34,412 nucleotides of DNA from an uncultured Bacteroidales bacterium (GTDB lineage: Bacteria > Bacteroidota > Bacteroidia > Bacteroidales > Paludibacteraceae). The translations under genes were made by a program, and so were the position numbers. Positions 1 through 7,309 of the stretch are shown one piece after another. Under the pieces are notes generated by a model. That model was not told the DNA's origin and made no database searches. It saw nothing but the letters and a program-made list of their open reading frames with translations. Location: contig CAMJJT010000024.1 of NCBI GenBank assembly GCA_946406195.1, forward strand, positions 1 through 34,412, written 5' to 3'. The stretch's first letter is position 1; each line of letters starts with the position of its first letter.

Positions 1-1044
1 TTGTGAGAATGTGCAATCGTTCAACCGATACCCGGCAACAATATACTTACACTCTTCGCCAAAACTATCATTCCGGCTGTTACCTCTGAAGCTCATGCTA
101 TGGCATCCGGTTTCGAACCTATTTCCAAAAATGCCACAAGCATCATGCTCACCGCCATCAGGGGAATAGTTCCTATAAATATAGCATATGTTATTCAAAG
201 CTATAGCGGAGAACGAAATGAGGTCGTCTATCTGCACCGGTGCATAATAAGGCTTGATAACATTCTGAAGGCACCCTCGTTGATTATAGTTACCGGTGTC
301 TTGCACTGAAGAACTAAATACCTGAACAGACAGGGATGCATCTTCAGACACTCCCCTCTCTTCATCGTATGAATTGAACGTGTAGCAGTAAATATAATCA
401 CTTTCATCCGGAATAGACAAATTGTACATATCCCCTTGATAGCCCATATACAGACCATCCAAGTCCAATTCAAACTCACCATCACCTGCATTATTATCAG
501 AAACGGCGTACCTCTTATACTGCACATTTTTGAAATCGTATGCGCAATCATTTCCAAACTCGTCTATGAGACGATAGATAACTCCCGTGCCTGTAGATGA
601 AGCCCACATAAAGCGAGTGGAGTCATTATCCAAGCAGTACCAGATCTGCCATGCAGAAAGGTTACTGTTCCGAAAATAGCTGCCGGCATTTCGCGTAGTC
701 CTAATAGCACGTGCATGTTCCGAAATGGTATTCTCAGAGGTGGCTAACAGCAACAAATCAAACGGATGCCCGGCACTACGCGCTTCCGGATCATTGGCAA
801 CCTTGGTCACATAGTCAATCATCCTATACCATGTGCCAGGCACAAGGTTAGACTGATTGCGCAACTGGACCAACTGCGCATATGTGACGGACTGGCAGTA
901 AGTAATTTCGGGCGTGATAGCTTCCATTTCAGAACGAAGCTGCTCCATATTTGCCTTCGCCTGTGCAGCCATTTTATAGGCAATAACCTCCATCCACTCG
1001 GAAATTTTCTTTGCCAAATATGTCTTTGTGACAAAATAAATCAT
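1..1044 (-). CDS. Tail-fibre or receptor-binding-type protein, 3' part outside window
   Basis: An open minus-strand frame begins with ATG at 1044 and runs off the left edge (348 codons, no stop seen). It starts with a hydrophilic helical stretch rich in Met, Lys and Glu, then has a segment reading QLVQLRNQSNLVPGTWYRMIDY and later a FGNDCAYDFKNVQYKRY stretch. I associate this layout with large tail-tip or fibre proteins of Bacteroidales phages, but that is from memory of the family. It is the last visible gene of the tail operon, behind the fibre gene at 1828-3363. The 127-bp gap upstream holds the triple-hairpin unit on the opposite strand. The product could be a fibre, a tail-spike or a host-range module; the C-terminal half, which would decide, is missing. 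Confidence 0.7.
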   Translation of the reverse strand, partial: MIYFVTKTYLAKKISEWMEVIAYKMAAQAKANMEQLRSEMEAITPEITYCQSVTYAQLVQLRNQSNLVPGTWYRMIDYVTKVANDPEARSAGHPFDLLLLATSENTISEHARAIRTTRNAGSYFRNSNLSAWQIWYCLDNDSTRFMWASSTGTGVIYRLIDEFGNDCAYDFKNVQYKRYAVSDNNAGDGEFELDLDGLYMGYQGDMYNLSIPDESDYIYCYTFNSYDEERGVSEDASLSVQVFSSSVQDTGNYNQRGCLQNVIKPYYAPVQIDDLISFSAIALNNICYIYRNYSPDGGEHDACGIFGNRFETGCHSMSFRGNSRNDSFGEECKYIVAGYRLNDCTFSQ

Positions 1045-1059
1045 TTTTTCATCAAATTA

Positions 1060-1091
1060 TTTGCATATGTCAAAAAAAAGCAGTACTTTTG
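1060..1091 (+). promoter_or_regulatory. Bacteroidales-type promoter facing plus, in front of the triple hairpin
   Basis: TTTG at 1060-1063 and TACTTTTG at 1084-1091 are separated by 20 nt, matching the -33 TTTG and -7 TAnnTTTG elements of Bacteroidota promoters. The spacer (ATATGTCAAAAAAAAGCAG) is nearly the same as in the minus-strand promoter at 4864-4894. It faces away from the tail genes and would start transcription near 1098, just before three hairpins. It is the only promoter I found in the late region that points to plus. Confidence 0.6.
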
Positions 1092-1097
1092 CACCGT

Positions 1098-1176
1098 CTT
1101 TGATGCTATCAAAGCCATTGAAGCGGATGCTATCCGCAATCAGCCATACCGATGCTATCGGTGCGGCTTTTTTATT
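1098..1176 (+). ncRNA. Candidate small RNA of three like hairpins with terminator
   Basis: Three hairpins follow each other: 1099-1113 (TTTGAT-GCT-ATCAAA), 1123-1137 (GCGGAT-GCT-ATCCGC) and 1148-1162 (ACCGAT-GCT-ATCGGT). The inner GAT-GCT-ATC is identical, the outer three base pairs differ in every copy yet still pair, and the centres are 24 to 25 nt apart. The last hairpin sits inside GCC...GGC followed by six T, which looks like an intrinsic terminator. With the promoter at 1060-1091 this gives a transcript of about 75-80 nt, ending over the stop codon (1172-1174) of the tail gene on the other strand. No similar known RNA comes to mind. The block could alternatively act as DNA (protein-binding or recombination sites). 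Confidence 0.5.
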
Positions 1177-1807
1177 TCCCTATAGAATATCCACCTTCAT
1201 ACTCACAAACGCGGACCGATGCAAAGTTAGAAATCTGCACACCATTCCGCATGAGACAGATACCACCGGCTTTCGCAAGAATGGAAGTGAGTTCTACATC
1301 TTCCAGATCACCATCCACCTTTGCCTGATAACCGGTAGACATACCGGACGTAACAAAGTCAAAGAATGTAGTATAATTGTCTACAGTCACTTCGTAATAA
1401 GAAATATCTCCTATGGTGAAAGCCGGGGTCTCGGAAACAAGAACCGGCGTAAAGAGGGGTGTTCTCACTGAATGTAGCGGTAACTGCCAAACCTGATGCC
1501 AACCGTTAGTGTGCGCCTTAATTGAGTTATTGTCATGATAAGGGCTCGAGTCGCTCCGACGACAAATAACACGACCCTTACGACAATAGCGCAGCGCACA
1601 GCCCGCGATACTGACATTACTATTTACCGCAATATACAAGTGCGGCACACCATCTACCTCATGAGCGTTCTTCGATATGTAGCTATCGATACGAACATAA
1701 TCACTAGAACCGGCGGGAGTGGTACCACCAAGTTCCTCTGCCAATGTTTGACCTAATTCCGAGGCGAACTGCTGAAGGTTCTCCGGAGTTGCAATTGTTT
1801 CTGCCAT
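1172..1807 (-). CDS. Phage tail/fibre-associated protein, unknown fold
   Basis: 211 residues starting with MAETIATPENLQQFASELGQ. The N-terminal 30 residues look like a short amphipathic helix and a Gly/Thr-rich linker; the rest is beta-type sequence with scattered Cys (CALRYCRKGRVICRR near residues 70-83, and VRVCEYEGGYSIGK at the end). I see no catalytic motif. It follows the 511-residue fibre gene after 20 bp and precedes the large partial tail gene, so it is probably a small fibre, a fibre-tip domain or a fibre chaperone. The aromatic and Gly-rich C-terminus might suggest a lectin-like tip, but no template repeat or reverse transcriptase of a diversity-generating system is present. Function unassigned. 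Confidence 0.72.
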   Translation of the reverse strand: MAETIATPENLQQFASELGQTLAEELGGTTPAGSSDYVRIDSYISKNAHEVDGVPHLYIAVNSNVSIAGCALRYCRKGRVICRRSDSSPYHDNNSIKAHTNGWHQVWQLPLHSVRTPLFTPVLVSETPAFTIGDISYYEVTVDNYTTFFDFVTSGMSTGYQAKVDGDLEDVELTSILAKAGGICLMRNGVQISNFASVRVCEYEGGYSIGK

Positions 1808-1827
1808 ACTATTTACTATTAATATTA

Positions 1828-3363
1828 TTATTCATTTGAACCCGAACCACTACCACTACCTGGATCCAGACTTGCACGAAATGCATCCATAGCAACACCA
1901 ACCCAAGCAGACACTTCAGCACTCGTCATCGGAACGTAATCCGGATGACCGGAGAACATTGCCGTGTCTTGTGGATCATAACTACCTTTGACGATAGCAG
2001 TAATGGTTGCCGCCTCTATCGGCACCCACAAAGCAGCATCGCTATCCGGAGCGACAGCAACATTCGTAATGTCAGTCAATAGATGCTTGTGACCTTCATA
2101 GGAAAAGGTGTGTTCTGTCCATTCGCTCCACTCTCCATCATCGACCTTAGAACGTGTCTGCCAACCGTCATTACTCATCAGCATCTGAGTCGTAATTATA
2201 GGGATAGGTTGACCGATACGCGCCTTCCCACGCGACTTAGAAACAGTGAAAGTATACCATCGACTAGAAATGCTGCGTGTGTAACAGAGACTGTACATGC
2301 CCCGGTCCACGAAGTCCGCAAGATCCGTTGTCAGATTGGACACATAGAGGGTATTGTCAATCGGTTCGCCGGTAGAATCAACAAACTCGTTTCCGTTCCA
2401 AACATAAATATGAGAGGTGTCTGAAGCTATATATACGCAATCAGAGCTCGGCTCGATTGTGCCCCAACCGTCATCTTCACTATACTCATACACAAGACCG
2501 TTCTCCAGATCTAACCACCGGTCACCATCTGAAGCATACCTTGGTTGTTCACCTCCGGCACACAAGACACTCACGACCTCTTTATCCGGAGCCGGTTGGA
2601 TGAGAGAGCGGATTTCTTCCAATGCCTCAGGTAGGCCATTCACTTCTGACTGCGGATGTTTATGTCCTTCCAAGGAATACGTATCTATCTCCCATTCTCC
2701 AAAAGACCATGAGCCGCTAACCTTACTTGCAGAACGGATACGGAACCCATACCTGTTAGACAACAGCTGTGTTCTCTTATTCGCTGCTGTCTTGGCTACA
2801 ACAAACGTAAAGAACTCACGCTTGGTTTTACCAGCAAGCTTATAAGTTATATACACATTATATTGGCCCTCTTCCGTATACTGCTCCAAACTGGAGCTGA
2901 TTATCTGCCATAACTGGGAATTGTTTAAAACACTTATGTAGATAGTCTTATCTACCATATTCCCGGTTGTATTCACAAACGCGCTTCCATTCCAAACATA
3001 GATAAGCACATCATCACCATCGCTTACTGTATAGATGATATCTTCTGATGGCGTCTGTGACTGGAATGAAGATCCATTATAAAGATATATGCTACCTGCA
3101 GAACCAGATACAGGCTTGATGAAATAGTAATTTCCTTCCACTGGTGAAGTGACACTGCTCGTAGAAGGTACTGCAGTAGCATTGATTACTTCCTTCTCTG
3201 CCGGTTGGATGAGAGAGCGGATTTCTTCTAATTTTGCAGCAAGTCCTGTCACTTGGTTAATAGAATGGGTATGAGAGATACGTGCAAACGTATTTTTAAT
3301 TTTCGCCCACAGTTGAGAAATTTCGAACTCTAACCGACGCTTTGTAACAATGATCTGCAACAT
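1828..3363 (-). CDS. Tail fibre protein with internal duplication and (GS)n tail
   Basis: 511 residues. After a helical N-terminus there are three fibre-type motifs: HTHSINQVTGLAAKLEEI near residue 32, GHKHPQSEVNGLPEALEEI near 233 and GHKHLLTDIT near 428. These resemble the H-x-H-x-(6)-GL repeats of phage tail fibres. The region after the first motif is repeated after the second (each starts EEIRSLIQPA and continues with a domain containing YxWNGxxFV and a WxFGEWE or WSEWTEH stretch), so the gene carries a duplicated module of about 200 residues. The protein ends in four Gly-Ser pairs followed by NE, a feature shared with the capsid gene and its neighbour. It starts 3 bp after the stop of the upstream gene. 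Confidence 0.82.
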   Translation of the reverse strand: MLQIIVTKRRLEFEISQLWAKIKNTFARISHTHSINQVTGLAAKLEEIRSLIQPAEKEVINATAVPSTSSVTSPVEGNYYFIKPVSGSAGSIYLYNGSSFQSQTPSEDIIYTVSDGDDVLIYVWNGSAFVNTTGNMVDKTIYISVLNNSQLWQIISSSLEQYTEEGQYNVYITYKLAGKTKREFFTFVVAKTAANKRTQLLSNRYGFRIRSASKVSGSWSFGEWEIDTYSLEGHKHPQSEVNGLPEALEEIRSLIQPAPDKEVVSVLCAGGEQPRYASDGDRWLDLENGLVYEYSEDDGWGTIEPSSDCVYIASDTSHIYVWNGNEFVDSTGEPIDNTLYVSNLTTDLADFVDRGMYSLCYTRSISSRWYTFTVSKSRGKARIGQPIPIITTQMLMSNDGWQTRSKVDDGEWSEWTEHTFSYEGHKHLLTDITNVAVAPDSDAALWVPIEAATITAIVKGSYDPQDTAMFSGHPDYVPMTSAEVSAWVGVAMDAFRASLDPGSGSGSGSNE

Positions 3364-3366
3364 AGT

Positions 3367-3867
3367 TTAATCTAATCCGTTAATAAAGGTAGTGATTTCT
3401 TCTTCGGTAATCTCACGCCATGCCTCATACTCAACCGGAGGATATGGACCGGACATTGGCACCAGCCCTTCTATTTCAATCCATGCGCAAGGCGAGGAGA
3501 GTTCGACATGTACCGAGGTATTATTGGCGGTGGAGGGCGCACCTGTGGTATCTTTGATGGTGATAGATGGAATACAGGCAGAAGTACCGATGAGATACTT
3601 GGCTCCATTGTGACAGGAGATGAAAAATGCACAGTGTTTCGCCTTGAATTCGCTAAGAGGGACAAAATCCAGCGACACACGTCTATTGGAACCATTATTC
3701 TCATTGCTGTCCGTCAGTTCGAGGGCAGCACCGTCCATTATAGAAATGGCGGTAAAACTGATTCCCTCCAGAACCGGAGTAGTGCCCGCCATCGCCTGCA
3801 GTTCGAAGTCTGCCGGTATACTCGCGACAGGACACCATGCTATGGATCTAACTCCCGGTATTCTCAT
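3367..3867 (-). CDS. Phage structural protein, unknown
   Basis: 166 residues starting MRIPGVRSIAWCPVASIPADF. The composition is beta-rich and the end (EEITTFINGLD) is acidic. No motif is recognised. It overlaps the upstream gene by 4 bp (ATGA) and is followed after 3 bp by the tail-fibre gene, so it belongs to the tail operon and is probably a baseplate, fibre-connector or similar virion part. The call rests on position only. Confidence 0.68.
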   Translation of the reverse strand: MRIPGVRSIAWCPVASIPADFELQAMAGTTPVLEGISFTAISIMDGAALELTDSNENNGSNRRVSLDFVPLSEFKAKHCAFFISCHNGAKYLIGTSACIPSITIKDTTGAPSTANNTSVHVELSSPCAWIEIEGLVPMSGPYPPVEYEAWREITEEEITTFINGLD

Positions 3868-4430
3868 GATTTCTTCTTATTAATCTTTCTGTTTTCTTGT
3901 TTGTACAATCTCCGCCACAGTTCGCTGATGGTGTGCATGTGCTCATAGTCAATACCATTATTCTCCATGAAAGCCTCGATGAACTTCTCTTTATTCGGCG
4001 CATAACCGCCTCTGTCAGACCGATAACTGAAGATGACCTTATTCATGTACTTCACCAGCTCCATCCGGAAGTGATTGCGTACTGTTACCTCCAGCAGCGT
4101 CTCTCCGGAGGGTGGTAAGTAGTTATAATACTGCGTTGGCTTACCGAGGAACTCCGGAATAAGGATGCAGATAGTTGCGTCCTTGGGAACAGGCGCCGGT
4201 ATAGCTTCCGGCTGTTTCGCCAGACACTGCTCGATGATGATACGCTCGATGGATCCACGACGCGTCTCGACAACCTCCAACTCCATCGGCTCCACTTCAC
4301 AGTCGTACCGAAACGGAGGAAGCTTCTCGCTCTCGTAGTTTTTTAACCGGTACATCTCATGAGCGAACCACTGCGCCAAATAGCGCGGCCACCGAAGGTA
4401 TAAGTAATATCTGTCTTGCCGTTTTTCCAT
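3864..4430 (-). CDS. Conserved phage protein at head of tail-fibre operon
   Basis: 188 residues from the ATG at 4430 (MEKRQDRYYLYLRWPRYLAQ). I prefer this start to an upstream alternative codon because the -7 box of the promoter at 4449-4479 would place the transcript start only a few bases before it. The N-terminus is rich in Tyr, Arg and Trp; the C-terminal third (YAPNKEKFIEAFMENNGIDYEH...LWRRLYKQENRK) is helical and basic and ends in a Lys-rich tail. It may be a DNA- or RNA-binding regulator, or a structural adaptor for the fibres downstream. I do not recognise a family with confidence. Confidence 0.7.
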   Translation of the reverse strand: MEKRQDRYYLYLRWPRYLAQWFAHEMYRLKNYESEKLPPFRYDCEVEPMELEVVETRRGSIERIIIEQCLAKQPEAIPAPVPKDATICILIPEFLGKPTQYYNYLPPSGETLLEVTVRNHFRMELVKYMNKVIFSYRSDRGGYAPNKEKFIEAFMENNGIDYEHMHTISELWRRLYKQENRKINKKKS

Positions 4431-4448
4431 AGTCTTACAAATAGTTTG

Positions 4449-4479
4449 CAAAGTTACTGCTTTTTCGGGATATGACCAA
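4449..4479 (-). promoter_or_regulatory. Promoter of tail-fibre operon
   Basis: On minus, TTTTTGG is followed after 19 nt by TAACTTTG (complement of 4449-4456). This fits the TTTG/TAnnTTTG pattern. The leader to the ATG at 4430 would be about 15 nt. Confidence 0.5.
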
Positions 4480-4530
4480 AAATTTACTGTTCCAATATGA
4501 ACTCATTTTCGGCTCATCCGGAAAGATATC

Positions 4531-4803
4531 TCAATTACCCCTCCGAGCGTCCATTTTTCCCTCTCCATCCGACCAATCGAAGCGGATCACCAGCTGCTGA
4601 CCGTCCGACTGAGGATGATGAGCAGCCTCCAGACAGCTGCTCAAGAGCAAACTTTCCAACCGGCAGAGCGTTCTACACTCCAGCTTCCGGTAAACCGTAG
4701 TTCGTGACCAACCTGCCCAAGACCTGAGCATACGAAGAACCCACCTCCGGGCAGACGCCGGAAGCGCATTGTATTCAGAAAGATGACCTTCAGAAACACT
4801 CAT
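4531..4803 (-). CDS. Small basic protein, unknown
   Basis: 90 residues from ATG at 4803 (MSVSEGHLSEYNALPASARR). The middle reads RRWVLRMLRSWAGWSRTTVYRKLEC and is helical with a helix-turn-helix feel (WSRTTVYRKL as recognition helix). It stands alone between a promoter at 4864-4894 and the tail-fibre operon promoter, so it could be a small late regulator. No family is recognised and the reading frame is short, so I keep the call modest. Confidence 0.5.
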   Translation of the reverse strand: MSVSEGHLSEYNALPASARRWVLRMLRSWAGWSRTTVYRKLECRTLCRLESLLLSSCLEAAHHPQSDGQQLVIRFDWSDGEGKMDARRGN

Positions 4804-4863
4804 AACCGCCAATTCTTAAAAATGTACTATCTTTAAGATTGGGCAGTGATTCAGAATCGGGTG

Positions 4864-4894
4864 CAAAGGTACGACTTTTTTTTGACATATGCAA
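4864..4894 (-). promoter_or_regulatory. Strong-consensus promoter upstream of the 90-residue gene
   Basis: On minus, TTGC (4891-4894) and TACCTTTG (4864-4871) are 19 nt apart with the spacer ATATGTCAAAAAAAAGTCG, almost identical to the plus promoter at 1060-1091. The leader to ATG 4803 is about 55 nt. Confidence 0.6.
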
Positions 4895-5003
4895 GTTTCG
4901 CCCGCATTTTTCCTATAGGAAGGAGAAAAAATTATAGAAAGCCGGTTTTGCGAAAAATCTTGTTTCTTGGGGTATAACTTACTTATTTATAGATACTTAG
5001 ATA

Positions 5004-5072
5004 GAAACATTTAATGAAACAATATCGAAACATTGTGAAACACTTTGCACACTAAAGAAACAAAATGAAACA
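5004..5072. repeat. Six GAAACA repeats at helical spacing
   Basis: GAAACA occurs at 5004, 5016, 5027, 5037, 5057 and 5067, so start-to-start distances are 12, 11, 10, 20 and 10 bp. The block lies in a 480-bp gene-free stretch (4813-5292), about 110 bp upstream of the -33 box of the promoter at 4864-4894. It may be a binding array for a phage protein. Apart from this array, the promoter and the terminator at 5209-5235, I see nothing in that stretch. Confidence 0.6.
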
Positions 5073-5208
5073 AAATCAATGCAAAAAGTTTCGCGCTAAC
5101 TTACTGATTTGTCGCATTTTAGAGCAGTTTGCCCACTTTAGAAACGGATTTTTCAAAAATCGGCGATTTTTTACCCTCCTCCTACTTCTTATAATGGGGA
5201 TAGGGCGT

Positions 5209-5235
5209 TAAAAAAAACGCCGCAAAAAGCGACGT
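5209..5235 (-). terminator. Intrinsic terminator after the two small genes
   Basis: On minus, ACGTCGC-TTTTT-GCGGCGT pairs over 7 bp (one G-U) and is followed by a run of T. A second palindrome, GGCTCTTGAGCC, lies between it and the stop codon at 5293. It ends the 5293-5694 operon. Confidence 0.65.
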
Positions 5236-5292
5236 TCCTTAAGATTACGGCTCCGGCTCAAGAGCCGTCGCCGGAAATTACCATCGGTCGGA

Positions 5293-5499
5293 TCACACCG
5301 GAGTCAACTCCAGCTGCAAGCGATAACGCTCTCCGGAATAGGTATCGAAGGCAGCGATCAGACGCATACCACCTCCGGGTTCTTGGACACAAGTGATTTC
5401 CGCCGGCTTATCGTTCAGAGTCACCGAGCGAGCGATGGAAGACAACATTCGATGGACGGCTGCATTGGTCAGTTCGTCCGGCATAGATACTTGGATCAT
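5293..5499 (-). CDS. Small protein, unknown
   Basis: 68 residues (MIQVSMPDELTNAAVHRMLS...). It looks like a compact alpha/beta protein with a Gly-rich turn (EPGGGMRLIAAFD). It follows the 60-residue gene by 12 bp and is followed by a terminator. Both small genes share one promoter at 5894-5924 and a long leader. No known family is seen; regulator or anti-host factor are both possible. Confidence 0.55.
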   Translation of the reverse strand: MIQVSMPDELTNAAVHRMLSSIARSVTLNDKPAEITCVQEPGGGMRLIAAFDTYSGERYRLQLELTPV

Positions 5500-5511
5500 A
5501 GCTGCGCCCTC

Positions 5512-5694
5512 CTACATCATAAGGTTAATACAAAGTACCTTGCCCTCAACGATGGCAGTAACCGACCGATAGGCGTCGTCCATGACCAGAGTGGCTTTTA
5601 CTTCATCTTCCCTTACCTCGCCGAACAACTTGGTGATGGCTTTGAGTTGGTCTTTCACGGCTTGCAGCGTGACATTCTTCTTGATTTCGCACAT
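5512..5694 (-). CDS. Small protein, unknown
   Basis: 60 residues (MCEIKKNVTLQAVKDQLKAI...). An N-terminal amphipathic helix with regular Lys/Leu spacing is followed by a short beta-rich end (TAIVEGKVLCINLMM). It is the first gene after a promoter with a roughly 190-nt leader. Family unknown. Confidence 0.52.
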   Translation of the reverse strand: MCEIKKNVTLQAVKDQLKAITKLFGEVREDEVKATLVMDDAYRSVTAIVEGKVLCINLMM

Positions 5695-5699
5695 AGCTT

Positions 5700-5890
5700 T
5701 TAGTATTTAGACTATAAAAATACCGGTTACCGACCCGTTGTCTAAGTCCTAAAAGCAAGGCTTGCGCGACCATTACAGTACAACGCACGGGAGTAACCGA
5801 TACTACAATTCTGGTATAGACTGAGCATAAAAAATACCGCTCGCTTGCGGCAACTTCTCTCAGTCGCCCTGCTTTATTTTAACTTAGACG
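5700..5890 (-). promoter_or_regulatory. Long folded 5' leader of the two small genes
   Basis: The transcript from the promoter at 5894-5924 would have about 190 nt before the ATG at 5694. This leader contains GACTGAG...CTCAGTC (7 bp) enclosing CCGC...GCGG, and GTAACC...GGTTAC farther down. That is more pairing than expected for a passive leader, so translational or attenuator control is possible. No named riboswitch is recognised. Confidence 0.35.
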
Positions 5891-5893
5891 GTG

Positions 5894-5924
5894 CAAAGGT
5901 ACTGCTTTTTTTTGAACTGTGCAA
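5894..5924 (-). promoter_or_regulatory. Promoter of the two small genes
   Basis: On minus, TTTGC and TACCTTTG (complement of 5894-5901) are separated by about 20 nt with the spacer ACAGTTCAAAAAAAAGCAG. The A-rich spacer is shared with the promoters at 1060, 4864 and 26703. Confidence 0.6.
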
Positions 5925-6311
5925 ATTTTCGGGCAGAAAAATGCACTTAACTTGCTGATTTTACCGAAAATTAGCATTTTTGAGCCGGAACGTACGATAG
6001 AAAAATGTAATTTCTTCCACACTTTCCATTTTGAAAAGTCAGAAATATCAGGGGGTCACAGGGGGAATTTGCGAAAAAATTCCCCTTGTTTGCCTCAATC
6101 GAGCCCCCGCACTGCCTGCGGATTGGGCGAACCGAGCGCGTTTCGTTTGAGCGGAATATGCAGAGAGGTTCGGACGGAGAGAGAGAGTTGACATCGAGAG
6201 AGGTTCGCGCTGATGAACGACGGGGTCTCGACGAGACGATTGAGTTCGCTCGATAGGCTATGAGTTCGGGCAGGTCATAGGTTCAAGATGGGTATGGGGT
6301 TGCACTATTAG

Positions 6312-6384
6312 GTTTACTATTTGGTTTACTATAAGTTTACTATTGGGTTTACTAATCGGGGTGTCTAATTGGGGTGTCTAATTG
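6312..6384. repeat. Four GTTTACTA repeats plus a 13-bp tandem duplication
   Basis: GTTTACTA lies at 6312, 6324, 6335 and 6347 (12, 11 and 12 bp apart). Directly after, GGGGTGTCTAATTG is present twice with a 13-bp period (from 6358 and 6371). This is in the gene-free stretch 5925-6548. The stretch also holds an 8-bp inverted repeat, GAGTCGGG at 6452-6459 and CCCGACTC at 6477-6484. I see no convincing gene in it. Confidence 0.6.
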
Positions 6385-6548
6385 GCAGGTCTATAGGAAT
6401 TGAGTTAGGGCATAGAATAAGGGGGCAGTCTCGCGACTACTCCCTTACTCCGAGTCGGGTACAAACCATAAAACTCCCCGACTCAACATTGAAACCAAAC
6501 AATCTTACAACAACGGGTTGCCTATAACCGCAGGCAGCGGGTTTTTCT

Positions 6549-6842
6549 TTACTCGTTCAGGGGCGGGTCGGACGCGGGTTGGTGCTTACCATTGCCAGCC
6601 TCCACCGAAGCATTGCCGATAGAAGCCTTGAAATAGTGTGCCTCTTGCAGGACGGGTCTTATTTGGGACACCACGAGCGGCACACACAAGAGACTGCCGT
6701 ACTTGAACACGGACGGGTCTATAACGCCGAGCGGCGGTACTATGAACCCTGCCACGCCGAGACCAATCATTGCGGCGGTAGTGAGCACGAACACGAGGCT
6801 GTGCCACGGGAAGCGGCTCCAATCAATTCTTACCTTTTTCAT
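6549..6842 (-). CDS. Small membrane protein, holin-like
   Basis: 97 residues with a charged N-terminus (MKKVRIDWSRFPWH), a first membrane segment at about residues 14-39 and a second at about 45-66, then a hydrophilic tail (EAGNGKHQPASDPPLNE). Two membrane spans with a short polar C-terminus fit a class II holin or a related phage membrane protein. It overlaps the upstream gene by 4 bp (ATGA) and is the last gene before a long gene-free stretch. No endolysin is visible beside it, which weakens the holin call; a tail-associated membrane protein is the main alternative. Confidence 0.6.
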   Translation of the reverse strand: MKKVRIDWSRFPWHSLVFVLTTAAMIGLGVAGFIVPPLGVIDPSVFKYGSLLCVPLVVSQIRPVLQEAHYFKASIGNASVEAGNGKHQPASDPPLNE

Positions 6843-7309
6843 ACCTTAGCCATTTTGAGATTGAGATTATCGAATGTAGTAGATAGCATACCGACGAACT
6901 GGTCGCGTATCGAGCGAGCCATAAAGTCCTTCATGTTCATAATAGAGGCGTAGTACTTGATGGAGAACCAGGGACGGACCTCACGGAACTTGCGTGCTCG
7001 TCCGGACTTGGTGGTCTCGCCTATGTCGCCCGGATTACCGAGCGCTTTCTCTCGCCCGGTACCGCGATCCTGGAACAGACCGTATTCCGGAAAGGTGAAA
7101 TGAAGCGCGAGTTCCATATACATGTCGTCGTGCTTCACGGGGAAGTACAAGAGGCTATCGAGCAAGTGCGGTTGCCCGGCACGCTGTTTCCGGCGCGGGG
7201 CCTCGAACACACCGAGCTTGATGATGCGCTCCTGCCAGATTTGCGTCATGGTGGTGTTCCACGCCTCGACGTACTTCTGCCTTTCTTCTATGGTCTGAAC
7301 CTCTGCCAT
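6839..7309 (-). CDS. Phage virion assembly protein, unknown
   Basis: 156 residues. The centre reads FPEYGLFQDRGTGREKALGNPGDIGE, followed by RKFREVRPWFSIKYYASIMNMKDFMARS. A compact protein with a flexible Gly/basic loop and an amphipathic helical C-terminus in this place resembles the head-tail joining or minor tail proteins (HK97 gp10-type) I know from other phages, but similarity is not clear enough to name it. It overlaps the upstream gene at one base (TAA/ATG) and the downstream holin-like gene by 4 bp, so the three are translated together. Confidence 0.65.
   Translation of the reverse strand: MAEVQTIEERQKYVEAWNTTMTQIWQERIIKLGVFEAPRRKQRAGQPHLLDSLLYFPVKHDDMYMELALHFTFPEYGLFQDRGTGREKALGNPGDIGETTKSGRARKFREVRPWFSIKYYASIMNMKDFMARSIRDQFVGMLSTTFDNLNLKMAKV

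Noticed and set aside
1099..1162. CRISPR array
   Set aside because: The repeated core is only 9 bp, units are 24-25 bp and each unit is itself a palindrome with changing arms; no cas genes.
1061..1471. Plus-strand frame starting inside the promoter before the triple hairpin
   Set aside because: It crosses the terminator and runs through the tail gene on the other strand. The unit at 1098-1176 is better explained as RNA.
1172..1807. Diversity-generating retroelement target
   Set aside because: No reverse transcriptase, accessory protein or template repeat was seen in the window.
5919..6191. Plus-strand frame of 90 codons in the gene-free region
   Set aside because: Low-complexity ending, no promoter in this direction, and it begins within the minus promoter. 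Treated as chance.
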